Shown piece by piece: positions 1 to 13,186 of a stretch of 64,000 nucleotides of DNA (positions are counted from its first letter, which is position 1; each line of letters begins with the position of its first letter). The translations under genes and the position numbers were made by a program. The notes beneath the pieces are model-generated. The model was not told where the DNA came from. It did no database searches and worked only from the letters and a program-made list of their open reading frames with translations. The DNA is from Brassica napus (lineage: Eukaryota > Streptophyta > Magnoliopsida > Brassicales > Brassicaceae): positions 245,739-309,738 of the forward strand of contig NC_063451.1 in NCBI RefSeq assembly GCF_020379485.1, written 5' to 3'.

Positions 1-3000
1 TCTCTAGAGCAACATAGACAACAAAGGTTCCAAACCTCTTTGACCTTCATAATATGTTAGTGAAGAATGCAATTTTGCATTAAAACAGAATTTTCATATT
101 TTTGAATTTTTCTGAAATTTAATGTGTTAACCATACGAAAATATTGACTTTTTCGATAAATGTTCTGTATACTGAAGCCTATAATCTTTAGTGTTGTTTT
201 AAAATTTTTAAACACATTCTACATTTGTATTAATGTATATTAAACTCTCTTTCATGGTACATGGACATCGTTTTAATGTTTTTTCAATTAATTTGGAAAA
301 GCTTCATAATACTACCTAAATTTGTGGACTAACCAAAATAAAATCGCTATTCTCTATAAAAACGAAAAAACAAAAAAGGTATCAAACCTCTTTGACCTTC
401 ATCATATGCTAGTGAAGGACGAAACTATGCATTAAAACAGAATTTCATATTTTTTAATTTTTCTCAAAATCTATAAGTTAACCCCTACGAAAATATTGAG
501 TTTATCGGTAAATGTTCTATATACTGAAGCTTATGATCTTTAGTTTTGTTTTAAAATAAGTAAACACATTTTACATCTGGATTAATATATAATAAACTCT
601 ATTTCATGGTACATGGGCATCATTTTTATTTTTTGTCTATTAATTTAGTAAAATTTCATAATACTATTAAATTGGTGGACTAACCACTATAAAATCGTTA
701 TTCTCTAGAGCAACGGAGACAACAAAGGTTCCAAACCTCTTTGACCTTCATCATATGTTAGTGAAGGATGCAACTATGCATTAAAACAGAATATTCATAT
801 TTTTCAATTTTTCTCAAAATTTATGTGTTAACACCCTTACAAAATTATTGACTTTTTCGGTAAATGTTCTATATACTGAAGCCTATGATCTTTAGTCTTG
901 TTTTAAAATATGTAAACACATTCTACATTTGTATTGATTTATATTGAACTCTCTTTTCTGGTACATGGGCATCGTTTTAATTTTATGTCTATTAATTTAG
1001 TAAAATTTCATAATACTAAATTGGTGGACTAACCACTATAAAAACGCTATTCTCTAGAGCAACGGAGACAACAAAAGTTCCAAACCTCTTTGACCTTAAT
1101 CATATGTTAGTGAAGGATGCAACTATGCGTTAAACAGAATTTTCATATTTTTGAATTTTTATCAAAATCTATGAGTTAACTAACCCCTACGAAAATATTG
1201 AATTTTTCGGTAAATGTTCTATATACTGAAGCTTATGATATTTAGTTTTGTTTTAAAATATGTAAACACATTCTACATTTGAATTAATGTATATTAAACT
1301 CTATTGCATGGTACATGGGCATCATTTTTATTTTTTGTCTATTAATTTAGTAAAATTTCATAATACTACTAAATTGATGGACTAACCACTATAAAATCGT
1401 TATTCTCTAGAGCAACGGAGACAACAAAGGTTTCAAACCTCTTCGACCTTCATCATATGTTAGTGAAGGATGCAACTATGCATTAAAACAGAATTTTCAT
1501 ATTTTTGAATTTTTCTCAAAATTTATGTGTTAACACCCTTACAAAAATATTGACTTTTTCGGTAAATGTTCTATATACTGAAGCCTATGATCTTTAGTGT
1601 TGTTTTAAAATTTGTAAACACATTCTACATTTGAATTAATGTATATTAAACTCTCTTTCATGGTACATGGGGGATCATTTTAATATTTTGTCAATTAATT
1701 TAGTAAAACTTCATAATACTCCCTAAATTGGTGAACTAACCACTATAAAATCGCTATTCTCTAGAGCAACGGAGACAACAAAAGTTCCAAAACCTCTTTG
1801 ACCTTCATCATATTGTTAGTGAAGGATGCAACTATGCATTAAAACAAAATTTTAATATTTTTGATTTTTTCTCAAAATCCATGAGTTAACCCCTACGAAA
1901 ATATAATGTTTTTCGGTAAATGTTCTATATACTGAAGCCTATGATCTTTAGTGTTATTTTAAAATTTCTAAACATATTATACATTTGTATTAATGTATAT
2001 TAAACTCTTATACATGGTACATGGGCATCGTTTTAATTTTTTGTCAATTAATTTAGTAAAACTTCATAATACTCCTTAAATTGGTGGACTAACCACTATA
2101 AAATCGCTATTCTATAGAAAAACGGAGACAAAAAAGGTTCCAAACTTCTTGGAAATTCATCATATGTTAGTGAAGGATGCAACTATGCATTAAAACAGAA
2201 TTTTCATATTTTTGAATTTTTCTCAAAATCTATGTGTTAACCTCTACAAAAATATAGAATTTTTCTGTAAATACTCTATATACTGAAACCTATGATCTTT
2301 AGTGTTGTGTTAAAATTTCTAAACACATTCTAAATTTGCATTAATGTATATTAAACTCTCTTTCATGGTACATTGGCATCGTTCTCATTTTTTGGTGTAC
2401 TAACCACTATAAAATCGCTATTCTCTAGAGCAACGGAGACAACAAAGGTTCCAAACCTCTTTGACATTCATCATATGTTAGTGCGTGATGCAACTATGCA
2501 TTAAAATAGTATTTTCATATTTTTGAATTTTTCTCAAAATATATGTGTTAACCTCTATAAAAATATTGAGTTTTTTGGTAATTGTTCTATATAATAAAGC
2601 TTATGATCTTTAGTGTTGTTTTTAATTTTTTAAAAAATTATACATTTTTATTAATGTATATTAAACTCTCTTTCATGGTATATGGGCATTCTTTTAATTT
2701 TTTGTCAATTAATTTAGTAAAATATCATAATACTCCATAAATTGGTGGACTAACCACTATAAATCGATATTCTCTAGAGCAACGGAGACAACAAAGGTTC
2801 CAAACCTCTTTGACATTCATCATATGTTAGTGAAGGATGCAATTATTTAATAAAAAGAATTTTCATATTTTTGAATTTTTTTCAAAATTTATGTGTTCAC
2901 CCCTACGAAAATATTGACTTTTTCGAAAAATGTTCTATATACTGAAGCCTATAATCTTTAGTGATGTTTTAAAATATATAAACACATTATACATTTGTAT

Positions 3001-6000
3001 TAATGTATATTAAACTCTCTTTCATGGTACAAGGGCATCGTTTTGATTTTTTGTCAATTAATTTAGTAAAACTTCATAATATTCCCTAAATTGGTGGACT
3101 AACCACAATAAAATCGCTATTCTATAGAAAAACGGAGACAAAAAAGGTTCCAAAACTCTTTGACATTCATCATATGTTAGTGAAAGATGCAACTATGAAT
3201 TAAAACAGAATTTTCATATTTTTGAATTTTTCTCAAAATCTATGTGTTTTTACCACCTACGAAAATATTGATTTTTTTGGTAAATGTTCTATACACTAAA
3301 GCCTTTGATCTTTAGTGTAGTTTTAAATTTTCTAAACACACTCTACATTTTTATTAATGTATATTAAACTCCCTTTCATTGTAGATGGGCATCGTTTTAA
3401 TGTTTTGTCAATTAATTTAGTATAATTTCATAATACTACTAAATTGGTGGACTAACCACTATAAAATCGCTATCTCTAGAAAAACGGAGACAAAAGATGT
3501 TCGAAACCTCTTTGACCTTCATCATATGTTAGTGAAGGATGCAACTATGCATTAAATCAGAATTTCATATTTTTTAATTTTTCTCAAAATCTATGAACTT
3601 TTCCGTAAATGTCTTATTTACTGAAGGTTATGATCTTTATTGTTGTTTTAAAATTTCTAAACACATTGTACATTTTTTTTAATGTATATTAAACTCTCTT
3701 TCATGGTAGATGGGCATCGTTTTATTTTTTTGTCAATTAATTTAGTAAACTTTTATAATACTACTAAATTGGTAGACTAACAACAATAAAATCGCTATTC
3801 TCTAGCGCAACGGAGACAACAAAAGTTCCAAACATCTTTGACCTTCATCGTATGTTAGTGAAAGATGAAACTATGAATTAAAACATAATTTTCATATTTT
3901 TGAGTTTTTCTCAAAATCTATGAGTTAACCCCCTACGAAAATATTGAGTTTTTCGGTAAATGTTCTATATACTGAAGCCTATGATCTTTAGTGTTGTTTT
4001 AAAATTTCTAAACACATTCTACATTTGTATTATTGTATATTAAACTCTCTTTCATGTTACATGGGCATCGTTTTAATTTTTTTGTCAATTAATTTAGTAA
4101 GACTTCATAATACTCCCTAAATTGGTGGACTAACTACGATAAAATCGCTATTCTCTAGAAAAACGGAGACAAAAAAGGTTCCAAGCCTAACTTCATCATA
4201 TGTTAGTGAAGGATGCAACTATGCACTAAAACATAATTTCTTATTTTTTTAATTTTTCTCAAAATCTATAAGTTAACCCCTACGAAAATATTGAGTTTTT
4301 CGGTAAATGTTCTATATACTGAAGCTTACGATCTTTAGTGTTGTTTAAAAATATCTAAGCAATTTACATTTTTATTAATGTATATTAAACTCTCTTTCAT
4401 GTTACATGGGCATCGTTTTAATTTTTTGTCTACTAATTTAGTAAAATTTCATAACACTACTAAATTGGTGGACTAACCACAATAAAATTGTTATTCTCTA
4501 GAGCAACGGAGACAAAAAAAAGTTCCAAACCTCTTTGACATTCATCATATGTTAGTGAAGGATGCAACTACACATTAAAACAGAATTTTCATATTTTAAA
4601 TTTTTCTCAAAATCTATGATTTAACCCCTACGAAAATATTGAGTTTTTCGGTTAATGTTCTATATACTGAAGCTTATGATCTTTAATGTTGTTTTAAAAT
4701 TTCTAAACACATTCTACATTTGTATTGATGTATATTAAACTCTCTTTCATGATATATGGGCATCGTTTTAATTTTTGTCAATTAATTTAGTAAAATTGGA
4801 TAATACTACTAAATTAATGGACTAACCATTATAAAATCGCTAAGTTTACAAAAAAAAACAAAAACCACTATAAAATCGCTATTCTTTAGAGAAACAGAGA
4901 CAAAAGAAGTTCCAAACCTCTTTGACCTTCATCATATGTTAGTGAAGGATGCAACTAAACATTAAATCTGAATTTTCATATTTTTGAATTTTTCTCAAAA
5001 TCTATGTGTTCTATATACTGAAGCCTATGATATTTAGTGTTGTTTTAAATTTCTAAACACATTCTAAATTTGTATTAATGTATATTGAACTCTCTTTCAT
5101 GGCAGATGGACAACGTTTTAGTTTTTTGTCAATTAATTTAGTAAAATTTAATAATACTGCTAAATTGGTGGACTAACCACAATAAAATCGCTATTTTCTA
5201 GAGCAACGGAGACAAAAATAGTTTCAAACCTCTTTAACCTTCATCATATGTTAGTGAATGATGCAACTATGCATTAAAACATAAATTTTCATATTTTTGA
5301 ATTTTTCTCAAAATTTATGTGTAACACCCCTACAAAAATATTGACTTTTTCGGTAAATGTTCTATATACTGAAGCCTATGATCTTTAGTGTTGTTTTAAA
5401 ATTTCTAAACACATTCTACATTTGTATTATTGTATATTAAACTCTCTTTCATGGTACATGGGCATCGTTTTGATTTGTGGTCAATTAATTTAGTATTGCT
5501 TCATAATACTCCCTAAATTGGTGGACTAACCACTATAAAATCGCTATTCTCTTGAGCAACCGGGACAACAGAGGTTCGAAACCTCTTTGACCTTCATCAT
5601 ATGTTAGTGAAGGATGTAATTATGCATTAAAACAGAATTTTTCATATTTTTGAATTTTTCTCAAAATCTATGTGTAATCACCCCAACGAAAATGTTGACT
5701 TTTTTGGTAAATATTATATATACCGAAGCCTGTGATCTTTAGTGTTGTTTTAAAATTTCTAAACACATTCTACATTTGTATTAATGTATATTAAACTCTC
5801 TTTCACGGTACATGTGCATCGTTTTAATTTTTTGTCAATTAATTTAGTAAAATTTCATAGTACTGCTAAATTGGTGGACTAACCACTGTAAAATCTCTAT
5901 TCTCTAGAGCAACGGAGATAACAAAAGTTTCAAACCACTTTGAATTTCATCATATGTTAGTTAATGATGCAACTATGCATTAAAACATAATTTTCATATT

Positions 6001-6250
6001 TTTGAATTTTTCTCAAAATTTATGTGTTAACACCCCTACAAAAATATTTATTTATTCGGTAAATGTTCTATATACTGAAGCCTATGATCTTTAGTGTTGT
6101 TTTAAAATTTCTACACACATTCTACATTTGTATTAATGTATATTAAATTCTCTTTAATGGTACATGGGCATCGTTTTAATTTTTTTGTCAATTAATTTAG
6201 TATTACTTCATAATACTCCCTCAATTGGTGGACTAACTACTATAAAATCA
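1..6250 (+). repeat. ~350 bp satellite array, forward orientation
   Basis: About 18 head-to-tail monomers are visible. A landmark close to TTCTCTAGAGCAACGGAGAC recurs near 701, 1050, 1403, 1757, 2110, 2421, 2770, 3120, 3472, 3798, 4151, 4494, 4882, 5194, 5547 and 5900. Typical spacing is 349-354 bp. Short monomers of about 311-326 bp reflect internal deletions, and one monomer near 4494-4882 is about 388 bp because a short block is duplicated around an A-rich tract. Every monomer contains the same blocks in the same order. There is no coding potential. It resembles tandem satellites of heterochromatin; comparison with the published ~350 bp Brassica satellites is needed to name the family. Confidence 0.95.
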
Positions 6251-6284
6251 GTGTACTAATCACTATAAAGTAATACTTAATTAA

Positions 6285-8694
6285 TGGTTAGTCCACCAAT
6301 TTAGGGAGTATTATAGAGTAATACTAAATTAATTGACAAAAAAATTTAACAAATGTCCATCTACCATGAAATATAGTTTAATATACATTAATACAAATGT
6401 AGAATGGGTTTAGAAATTTTAAACAACACTAAAGATAATAGGCTTCAGTATATAGAACATTTACTGAAATAAATAAATATTTTTGTAGGGGTGTTAACAC
6501 ATAAATTTTGAGAAAAATTCGAAAATATGAAAATTATGTTTTAATCCATAGTTGCATCCTTCACTAACATATGATGAAATTCAAAGAGGTTTGGGACTTT
6601 TTTTTGTCTTCGTTGCTCTAGAGAATAGAAATTTTATAGTGGTTAGTCCACCAATTTAGCAGTATTATGAAATTTTACTAAATTAATTGACAAAAAAATT
6701 AAAACGATGCCCATGTACCATGAAAGAGAGTTTAATATACATTAATACAAATGTAGAATGTGTTTAGAAATTTTAAAACAACACTAAAGATCATAGGCTT
6801 CAGTATATATAACATTTACCGAAAAAGTCAACATTTTTCTAGGGGTTAGTCCACCAATTTAGTGAGTATTATGAAGTTTTACTAAATTAATTGACAAAAA
6901 ACTAAAACGTTGCCCATTCTGCCATGAAAGAGAGTTTAAATTACATTAATACAAATGTAGAATTTGTTTAGAAATTTTAAAACAACACTAAATATCATAG
7001 GCTTCAGTATATAGAACATTTACCAAAAAACTCAATATTTTCGTAGGGGTTAACTCATAGATTTTGAGAAAAATTCAAAATATGAAAATTACGTTTTAAT
7101 GTGTAGTTGCATCCTTCACTAACATATGATGAAGGCCAAAGAGGTTTGGAACTTTTTTTGTCTCCGTTTCTCTAAAGAATAGCGATTTTATAGTGGTTTT
7201 TGTTTTTTGTAAACTTAGCGATTTTATAGTGGTTAGTCCACTAATTTAGTAGTATTATGCAATTTTACTAAATTAATTGACAAAAATTAAAACGATGCCC
7301 ATATATCATGAAAGAGAGTTTAATATACATCAATATAAATGTAGAATGTGTTTAGAAATTTTAAAACAACATTAAAGATCATAAGCTTCAGTATATAGAA
7401 CATTTACCGAAAAACTCAATATTTTCGTAGGGGTTGTTAACTCATAGATTTTGAGAAAAATTCAAAAATATGAAAATTATGTTTTAATGCATAGTTGCAT
7501 CCTTCACTAACATATGATGAAGTTCAAAGAGGTTTGGAACTTTTATTGTCTCCGGTGCTCTAGAGAATAGCGATTTTATAGTGGTTAGTCCACCAATTTA
7601 GGGAGTATTATGAAATTTTACTAAATTAATTGACAAAAAATTAAAAATGTCCATCTACCATGAAATAGAGTTTGATATACATCAATACAAATGTAGAATG
7701 TGTTTAGAAAATTTAAAACAACACAAAAGATAATAAGCTTCAGTATATAGAACATTTACCGAAAAAACTCAATATTTTCGTAGGGGGTTAACTAATAGAT
7801 TTTGAGAAAAATTCAAAAATATGAAAATTCTCTTTTAATGCATAGTATCATCCTTCAGTAACATATGATGACGGTCAAAGAGGTTTGAACTTTTTTTGTC
7901 TCTTTTGCTCTAAGGAATAGCGATTTTCGGTTAGTCCACAAATTTAGTAGTATTATGCAATTTTACTAAATTAATTGACCAAAAATTAAAACAAATGCCC
8001 ATCTACCATGAAATAGAGTTTGATATACATCAATACAAATGTAGAATGTGTTTAGAAAATTTAAAACAACACAAAAGATCATAAGCTTCAGTATATAGAA
8101 CATTTAACGAAAAAACTCAATATTTTCGTAGGGGGAACTCATAGATTTTGAGAAAAATTCAAAAATATGAAAATTCTGTTGTAATAGATAGTTGCATCCT
8201 TCAGTAACATATGATGAAGATCAAAGAGGTTTGAAACTTTTTTTTGTCTCCGTTGCTCTAAGGAATAGCGATTTTATAGTGGTTAGTCCACAAATTTAGT
8301 AGTGTTATGTAATTTTACTAAATTAATTGAAAAAATTAAATTGATGCCCATCTATCATGAAAGAGAGTTTAATATACATCAATACAAATGTAGAATGTGT
8401 TTATAAACTTTAAAACAACATTAAAGATCATAAGCTTCAATATATAGAACATTTACCGAAAAACTCAATATTTTCGTAGGGACTCATAGATTTTGAGAAA
8501 AATTCAAAAATATGAAAATTCTGTTTTAATGCATAGTTGCATCCTTCACTAACATATGATGAAGATCAAAGAGGTTTGGAACTTTTTTTTGCCTCCTTTG
8601 CTCTAGAAATAGCGATTTTATAGTGGTTAGTCCACCAATTTAGTAGTATTATGAAATTTTACAAAATTAATTGACAAAAAATTATAACGATGCC
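6285..8694 (-). repeat. ~350 bp satellite array, inverted orientation
   Basis: The same monomer continues here as its reverse complement. Inverted landmarks (GCTCTAGAGAATAG-like) recur near 6612, 7170, 7556, 7910, 8262 and 8609. The block reading GGTTAGTCCACCAATTTAG occurs right after the junction and again in each unit. One unit near 6840 is truncated and fused to the next. The array stops inside a monomer at 8694, where a retrotransposon LTR begins. Confidence 0.95.
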
Positions 8695-10600
8695 TGTAAG
8701 ACCCGATCCCGGCTGACTAGGCCGCGGTCGATGCCTCACGTCGCTCGGTCCATACCCTGACCAAACCTCTCAAAATTTTCGCCCTTTAGTTAAAACATTG
8801 CCCATAGGCGAGGGCTAACTCAGATCTTAGCTCAAGACTACCATAGTCTTTCCTAGCTTAGATCAATACAACACATACGCAGCGGAATAACATCTATCAT
8901 CCATTGGTCTATAACCAATCTAATACTCGTCATGTCGAATCACCTCAGCTAATGGTTAGTACTCTCAACTACCAGTTAGCTCAAAGGTCGATCCTAGACC
9001 CGAATCAAGTCATATGAATCTGAGGTTCCATTCCCCTAGTCCATTCTATCTAGAGATAAGCAAGAGTTACTAGATCATACCTTAGCCACATCCACGGAGC
9101 TTGTTAGCTCATCGGCCCAGCTACTCTAGCTGAATGAACTCATAGACCAGCTGATCAAGCTGTCACACTCGAACTGAGCTAAGACCGAGATATGGCCAGC
9201 TGCCATATACTGCATCCAGCTCCTTTACCCATAAAACAACTCCCCTAGGTACTTAATCATTCAGCCAACCATCCCCACTGACTTAAGTAACCCTTGAGAA
9301 GTCTTCAAACAGCTAAGGACAAGCATTTGGCCCTTCTCGGCTCATGCTTCATTCAACATCCTTTAGCTTATCAGCTTATGATACCAAGTCCAGCTCATGG
9401 ACTAACAATGTCAAGTCCTCTCATGGACTAGTAATGCCCATCAGATCCTAAGTCAATCAACCAACCACCCCACATGACTCAGAACTAATGAGTCTTCACA
9501 CTTACCCAACCGGCCATGGAACCATGTCCCAATGGAGCCGATCAGTCTTGCGCTAACATCCGGTGCATCCATCGATCAATCAGGACAGACACCTTATTCC
9601 ATCACCAATGGATCAGATCGTCCACCACTGCCCAAGATCAGATAATACACGGCTCAGTACTTATGGTCCACACCACCAAGTACTTAGCTATACTCTTCTT
9701 TATGGCTCTTAGCCAATGCTTTGAACATAGCTTACCAACACCAAGGTTGATAACTAACATTCCTTATGACCAATGATCATAAGTGACAAACATATCACAA
9801 CACTCAAGCATATGATCAGATAACCTAGCACAAGGATCTATCATTGCATGGTTGGTTCCTTATCTAAACATCAAGTTACTCATCAGGCCCAAATCTGACC
9901 AATTTCGAAAGTAATCCAAAGACTAATTAAAATTCATGTAAATTCATGATAAATCCCAACTAATAGATTCCCATAATCAGAATCCAATGAATCGACCCGG
10001 ATCATATGGGTCCTGACCATGAACAGCCCGGCTAAGGCCATGAGCATCATTCCTGAACCGGCCAAAGCCATGGTTCAGTGCAATCAAGTCTGAACCCACA
10101 GACTACACCATAATCATTCAGAATATATGGTCTTCAAGGGGAGTGCCATACTTGGCCTGGATCGCACCACAAGAGACAGAAATATAAACTGATCATAAAA
10201 TCAGTTACCTTATACATGATCTGATTAGATCATGTGCCTTCCCTTATCATGGACGATCATGCTCCTCCAGAGCACGCCTCCATCATTTTCTTATCACATA
10301 CCTCCATTATTGATAAGATCTATTCAAGGGTCGCACCAACTTCCCATCCATGGAACTTCCATGAAACCAGTTTCTACACTGCATTCGCCTTCAAGGCTGT
10401 TCATTCCATTGAGAGTGGAGTCCGGCCTTCTCCCTTCCCTCCTGACCATTTGCGTGTGTTCCCAGGACACAGAGGAAGCCTAGGACATGATAATCCATGA
10501 TCAATCACCATCAAAGGGTCGTTCTCAACTCCCCTTGTGATATCCCCCAAAACTGCCTCTTTGCTGCCTTCACACCACTCTTGATCTTGGATGGAGCAAT

Positions 10601-10680
<80 letters not shown>

Positions 10681-11407
10681 CTCTGGTTTTCTTTGTGTTT
10701 CAGGGTGTATAAGGAAGCCCTGGCGTGCCTGCAAAGTCACGGACTTGCCTGCCTTTTATAGAAGAAGGGGTGGTTACTTTTCTAACCATTGCATCCCTTC
10801 GGTTTCATTTCTGTCCACAGATTTAATCAATGGTACAGATTACACCCTTTCCCCTATGGCAGTTACCAGACGTCTCTGACAGGAGTAACTGCTCCTAGAC
10901 ACGTCACAGACAAGCCCAGGCTGGTTGCCCAAGCCCCTGGTCCGATCCCAAGTGCCCACCGGCCCATAGCCATCATTGACCAACCAATCGGCCAGGTAAC
11001 TACCCATAACTGACACATTGGTCCGAGCTTCCAACACTCCATCCAGCTGAGTTGACCTGACTCCCAGCTGACCCAGCTGAGTAAGCTAGTAGTCCAGCTA
11101 GCTGAGCTGGCCAAACTTGATGTGAGCTACACTGAGCTTGTCCGAGCTTCGCCCAGCTGACCGAGCTTCATTCTCGCATCGTCCAGCTGTCTCATCACTC
11201 GTCCAGCTTGCTCTCTTCATCTTATTCAATCTTACTAAGTCCCTTGGTCTATTTCCAGACATAGACTTAGTTTTCTCATGATCCATCCTGATCATTCACT
11301 TCATTACAGCTTGTTCACGATCAATTCCCATGATCTGAACCAAAGCAGTCCCGTTTCTGTTGAAACGTCTCTGTCCCATGTCAAGTTTTAGGAACGGGGA
11401 CATGACA
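8695..11407 (-). mobile_element. Ty3-type LTR (3' LTR of a minus-strand, Tekay-like element)
   Basis: On the minus strand the segment begins TGTCATGTCCCCG and ends CGGGTCTTACA, so it has the TG...CA ends of an LTR. It is directly preceded by a purine tract (AAGTGGGGGAGACT), as expected for a 3' LTR. At about 2.7 kb it is a long LTR, in the range known for Del/Tekay elements. It interrupts the satellite: the five bases before it (ATGCC, 8690-8694) would be the target duplication, but no matching second copy was found because the other end of the element is lost. No open reading frame of note lies inside. Lineage is inferred from the pol remnant further right. Confidence 0.7.
10605..10676. repeat. 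(CT)n microsatellite
   Basis: About 35 uninterrupted CT dinucleotides lie inside the long LTR and run into a T-rich stretch. On the element's own strand this is a GA tract, a class of sequence that plant GAGA-binding (BBR/BPC) proteins recognise. Any regulatory role is inference. Confidence 0.97.
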
Positions 11408-11421
11408 AGTCTCCCCCACTT
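11408..11421 (-). other. Polypurine tract of the Tekay-like element
   Basis: On the minus strand this reads AAGTGGGGGAGACT and abuts the TG start of the LTR. Just upstream on the minus strand lies a short frame with Gly-Phe-Glu-Asp-Glu, like the acidic/FRGR-type tail that ends plant Ty3 pol genes. A second similar tract lies at about 11600-11613, so the 3' end may be partly duplicated. Confidence 0.6.
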
Positions 11422-12455
11422 AGGATGGATTCGTCCTCGAATCCAGTGGTGCTGACGTCCTGTCTCAAGACAATAGGTTCCAAACGAACTCTTTGCATCC
11501 GGAACATGGAGCATGCTCGATTGGTTCTTCCTAACAAATTCGTTGCATCTCCCTCCTTGTTCCTTCTCACTAATCACGTCTCGATCATCATATATACGAG
11601 TCTCCCCCACTTGATAGAGATTTAACCCAAAATCTTATCAAGTGGTTCATCTGGTTTTGCGTATGGCACCCTTACTTGGCTACTTCGACCACAGTAGAGG
11701 GTCCATCAAGCACCCATACAAAGACATGACTTGTGTCACTGGTCCAACTCTCCAGGTTGGGGTCCTAGTAAACACCAAGTCCATATCTCTCTTTAGAATG
11801 TCGTCTACTCTAGACTTTATCCTTGTTCGGATCTTAGTCCATGAATAGATCAAATTCAGTCCCTAGGAACATACTGCGTACTCAAGTCTTATTAGATTTA
11901 ACCAATCTCCAAGCCACTCAATGCACCAGCCGAGTCCTAGCGAACATGCTCCAATCTTTAGGCTGCTCACTCTACCATGAGTCCTAACAGATTGTTCTGT
12001 TTCCTTAAGTCCTTCCCGGACACTACGGTTTATGATTCCAGCCACCAATTACTGGATCATTCCTTAGCCAGCCATAGCCTTTCCCAGCTTGGCCATACTG
12101 CGATCTTAGTCCTTACAAGACTAAACCGCCTCAACTTGACTTCTGTCCACACCGGACTTTGTCATATTTCGATCCTGGTCCATTTAGGATGTGATCATAT
12201 TCCGGTCCTGGTCCACTCAGGGACTCGACCGTGCATTCCGACCATAGGTCCATCTCCGAGTAGGTCGTGTCCTGACCCTCGTCCCTTACCGGACTTGATC
12301 ATATTGCGGTTCTGGTCCACTCCGGGACTCAACCGTCTCATCCCAACCATAGGTCAATTTCTCACTTGGTTGTGCTGCGATCCTCATCCCTCACCGGACA
12401 TGATCATCTATATTCCAACCATAGGTCAATCTCCGACTTGGTTGTGCTGCGATCC
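11422..12455 (-). repeat. Degenerate pol 3' tail and ~100 bp minisatellite
   Basis: This stretch separates the RT start (12456 onward) from the 3' tract, so most of pol is missing. Between about 12180 and 12490 three or four diverged units of roughly 100 bp recur, each with a block like GGTCCACTCNGGGACT, then CCATAGGTCNATCTCC, then ATCCTCNTCCCT. Frames are open for up to 179 codons but are repeat-derived and match no protein I recognise. Nothing else is supported. Confidence 0.5.
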
Positions 12456-13186
12456 TCATCCCTCACTGGACTTGATCGACTTCAGCTCGGCCATCTCAGC
12501 AGGAGCCATACAATAGGGACTTTTGGACATTGGGGCCGTCCCTTGTTCCAGTTCTGCTATGAACAGGTCAGCCCTATCAGGGGTAATGCCCTGTAGCCCT
12601 CGGAACACATCCTCGAACTCACTAACCAGCAGAATCCCGTCCGGGTTACCACCCCCCACGACCTCCCTAGTGGTAATGGTAGCCAAGTAGGCCTCTCAAC
12701 CATTTGCAAGCATCCGTTCCGCACGGACTGCTGAAACCACAGAGGTCGAACAAATTGCTTGGAAGCTAATCGGGGCTTCACAACCCATCTCACACTGCAC
12801 CCGTACACGGTGACAATCAAGGGTGGCCCTATGCTTTCCAAGCCAGTCCATACCTAAAATCACTTCATGATTCTCAAGGCGGACAACAATCAGATCCGCA
12901 GGCATTACCCTGTCTATGATCAACAATCAGATCCGCAGGCATTACCCTGTCTGTGATCAATACCATGATGCCCTTTATCAGCCCTAGTGAATGCATCACT
13001 TGCCCTCCGGCCGCATTCACTATGCAAGGATCATCCCCAGTTCCTGTCCGGAACAAACCTTTTCCAATCATTCCTGGGCTCACAAAGCTATGTGTAGCTC
13101 CAGTGTCAAACAATACGTGTGTTTCCACACCACCAATACTCAAAGTCCCTTCACAAGGTCCATTCAAAGTATCTAATTCCATTTGA
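12456..13186 (-). pseudogene. Ty3 retropepsin and RT N-terminus remnant
   Basis: Minus-strand frames show a retropepsin active site (LFDTGATHSF, coding near 13110), the downstream ILGMDWL block, and then the start of a Ty3 reverse transcriptase (EFEDVF ... ELEQGTAPMSKSPYCMAPAE). The order PR then RT fits Tekay/Del chromoviruses. The frame is broken several times. One break is a 37 bp tandem duplication at about 12884-12957 that repeats the VMPADLIV segment and shifts frame. RT stops right after the MAPAE block; palm, RNase H and integrase are gone. The 5' LTR and gag are not recognisable to the right. Confidence 0.85.

Noticed and set aside
1..8694. CRISPR-like or centromeric 176 bp satellite
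   Set aside because: The unit is ~350 bp without obvious half-unit dimer structure and without spacers.
10497..10712. Frame rich in Ser-Leu as a membrane peptide
   Set aside because: It is the translation of the (CT)n microsatellite.
11977..12516. 179-codon plus-strand frame as a gene
   Set aside because: It is made of a ~100 bp repeat, antisense to a retrotransposon remnant, with no protein similarity.
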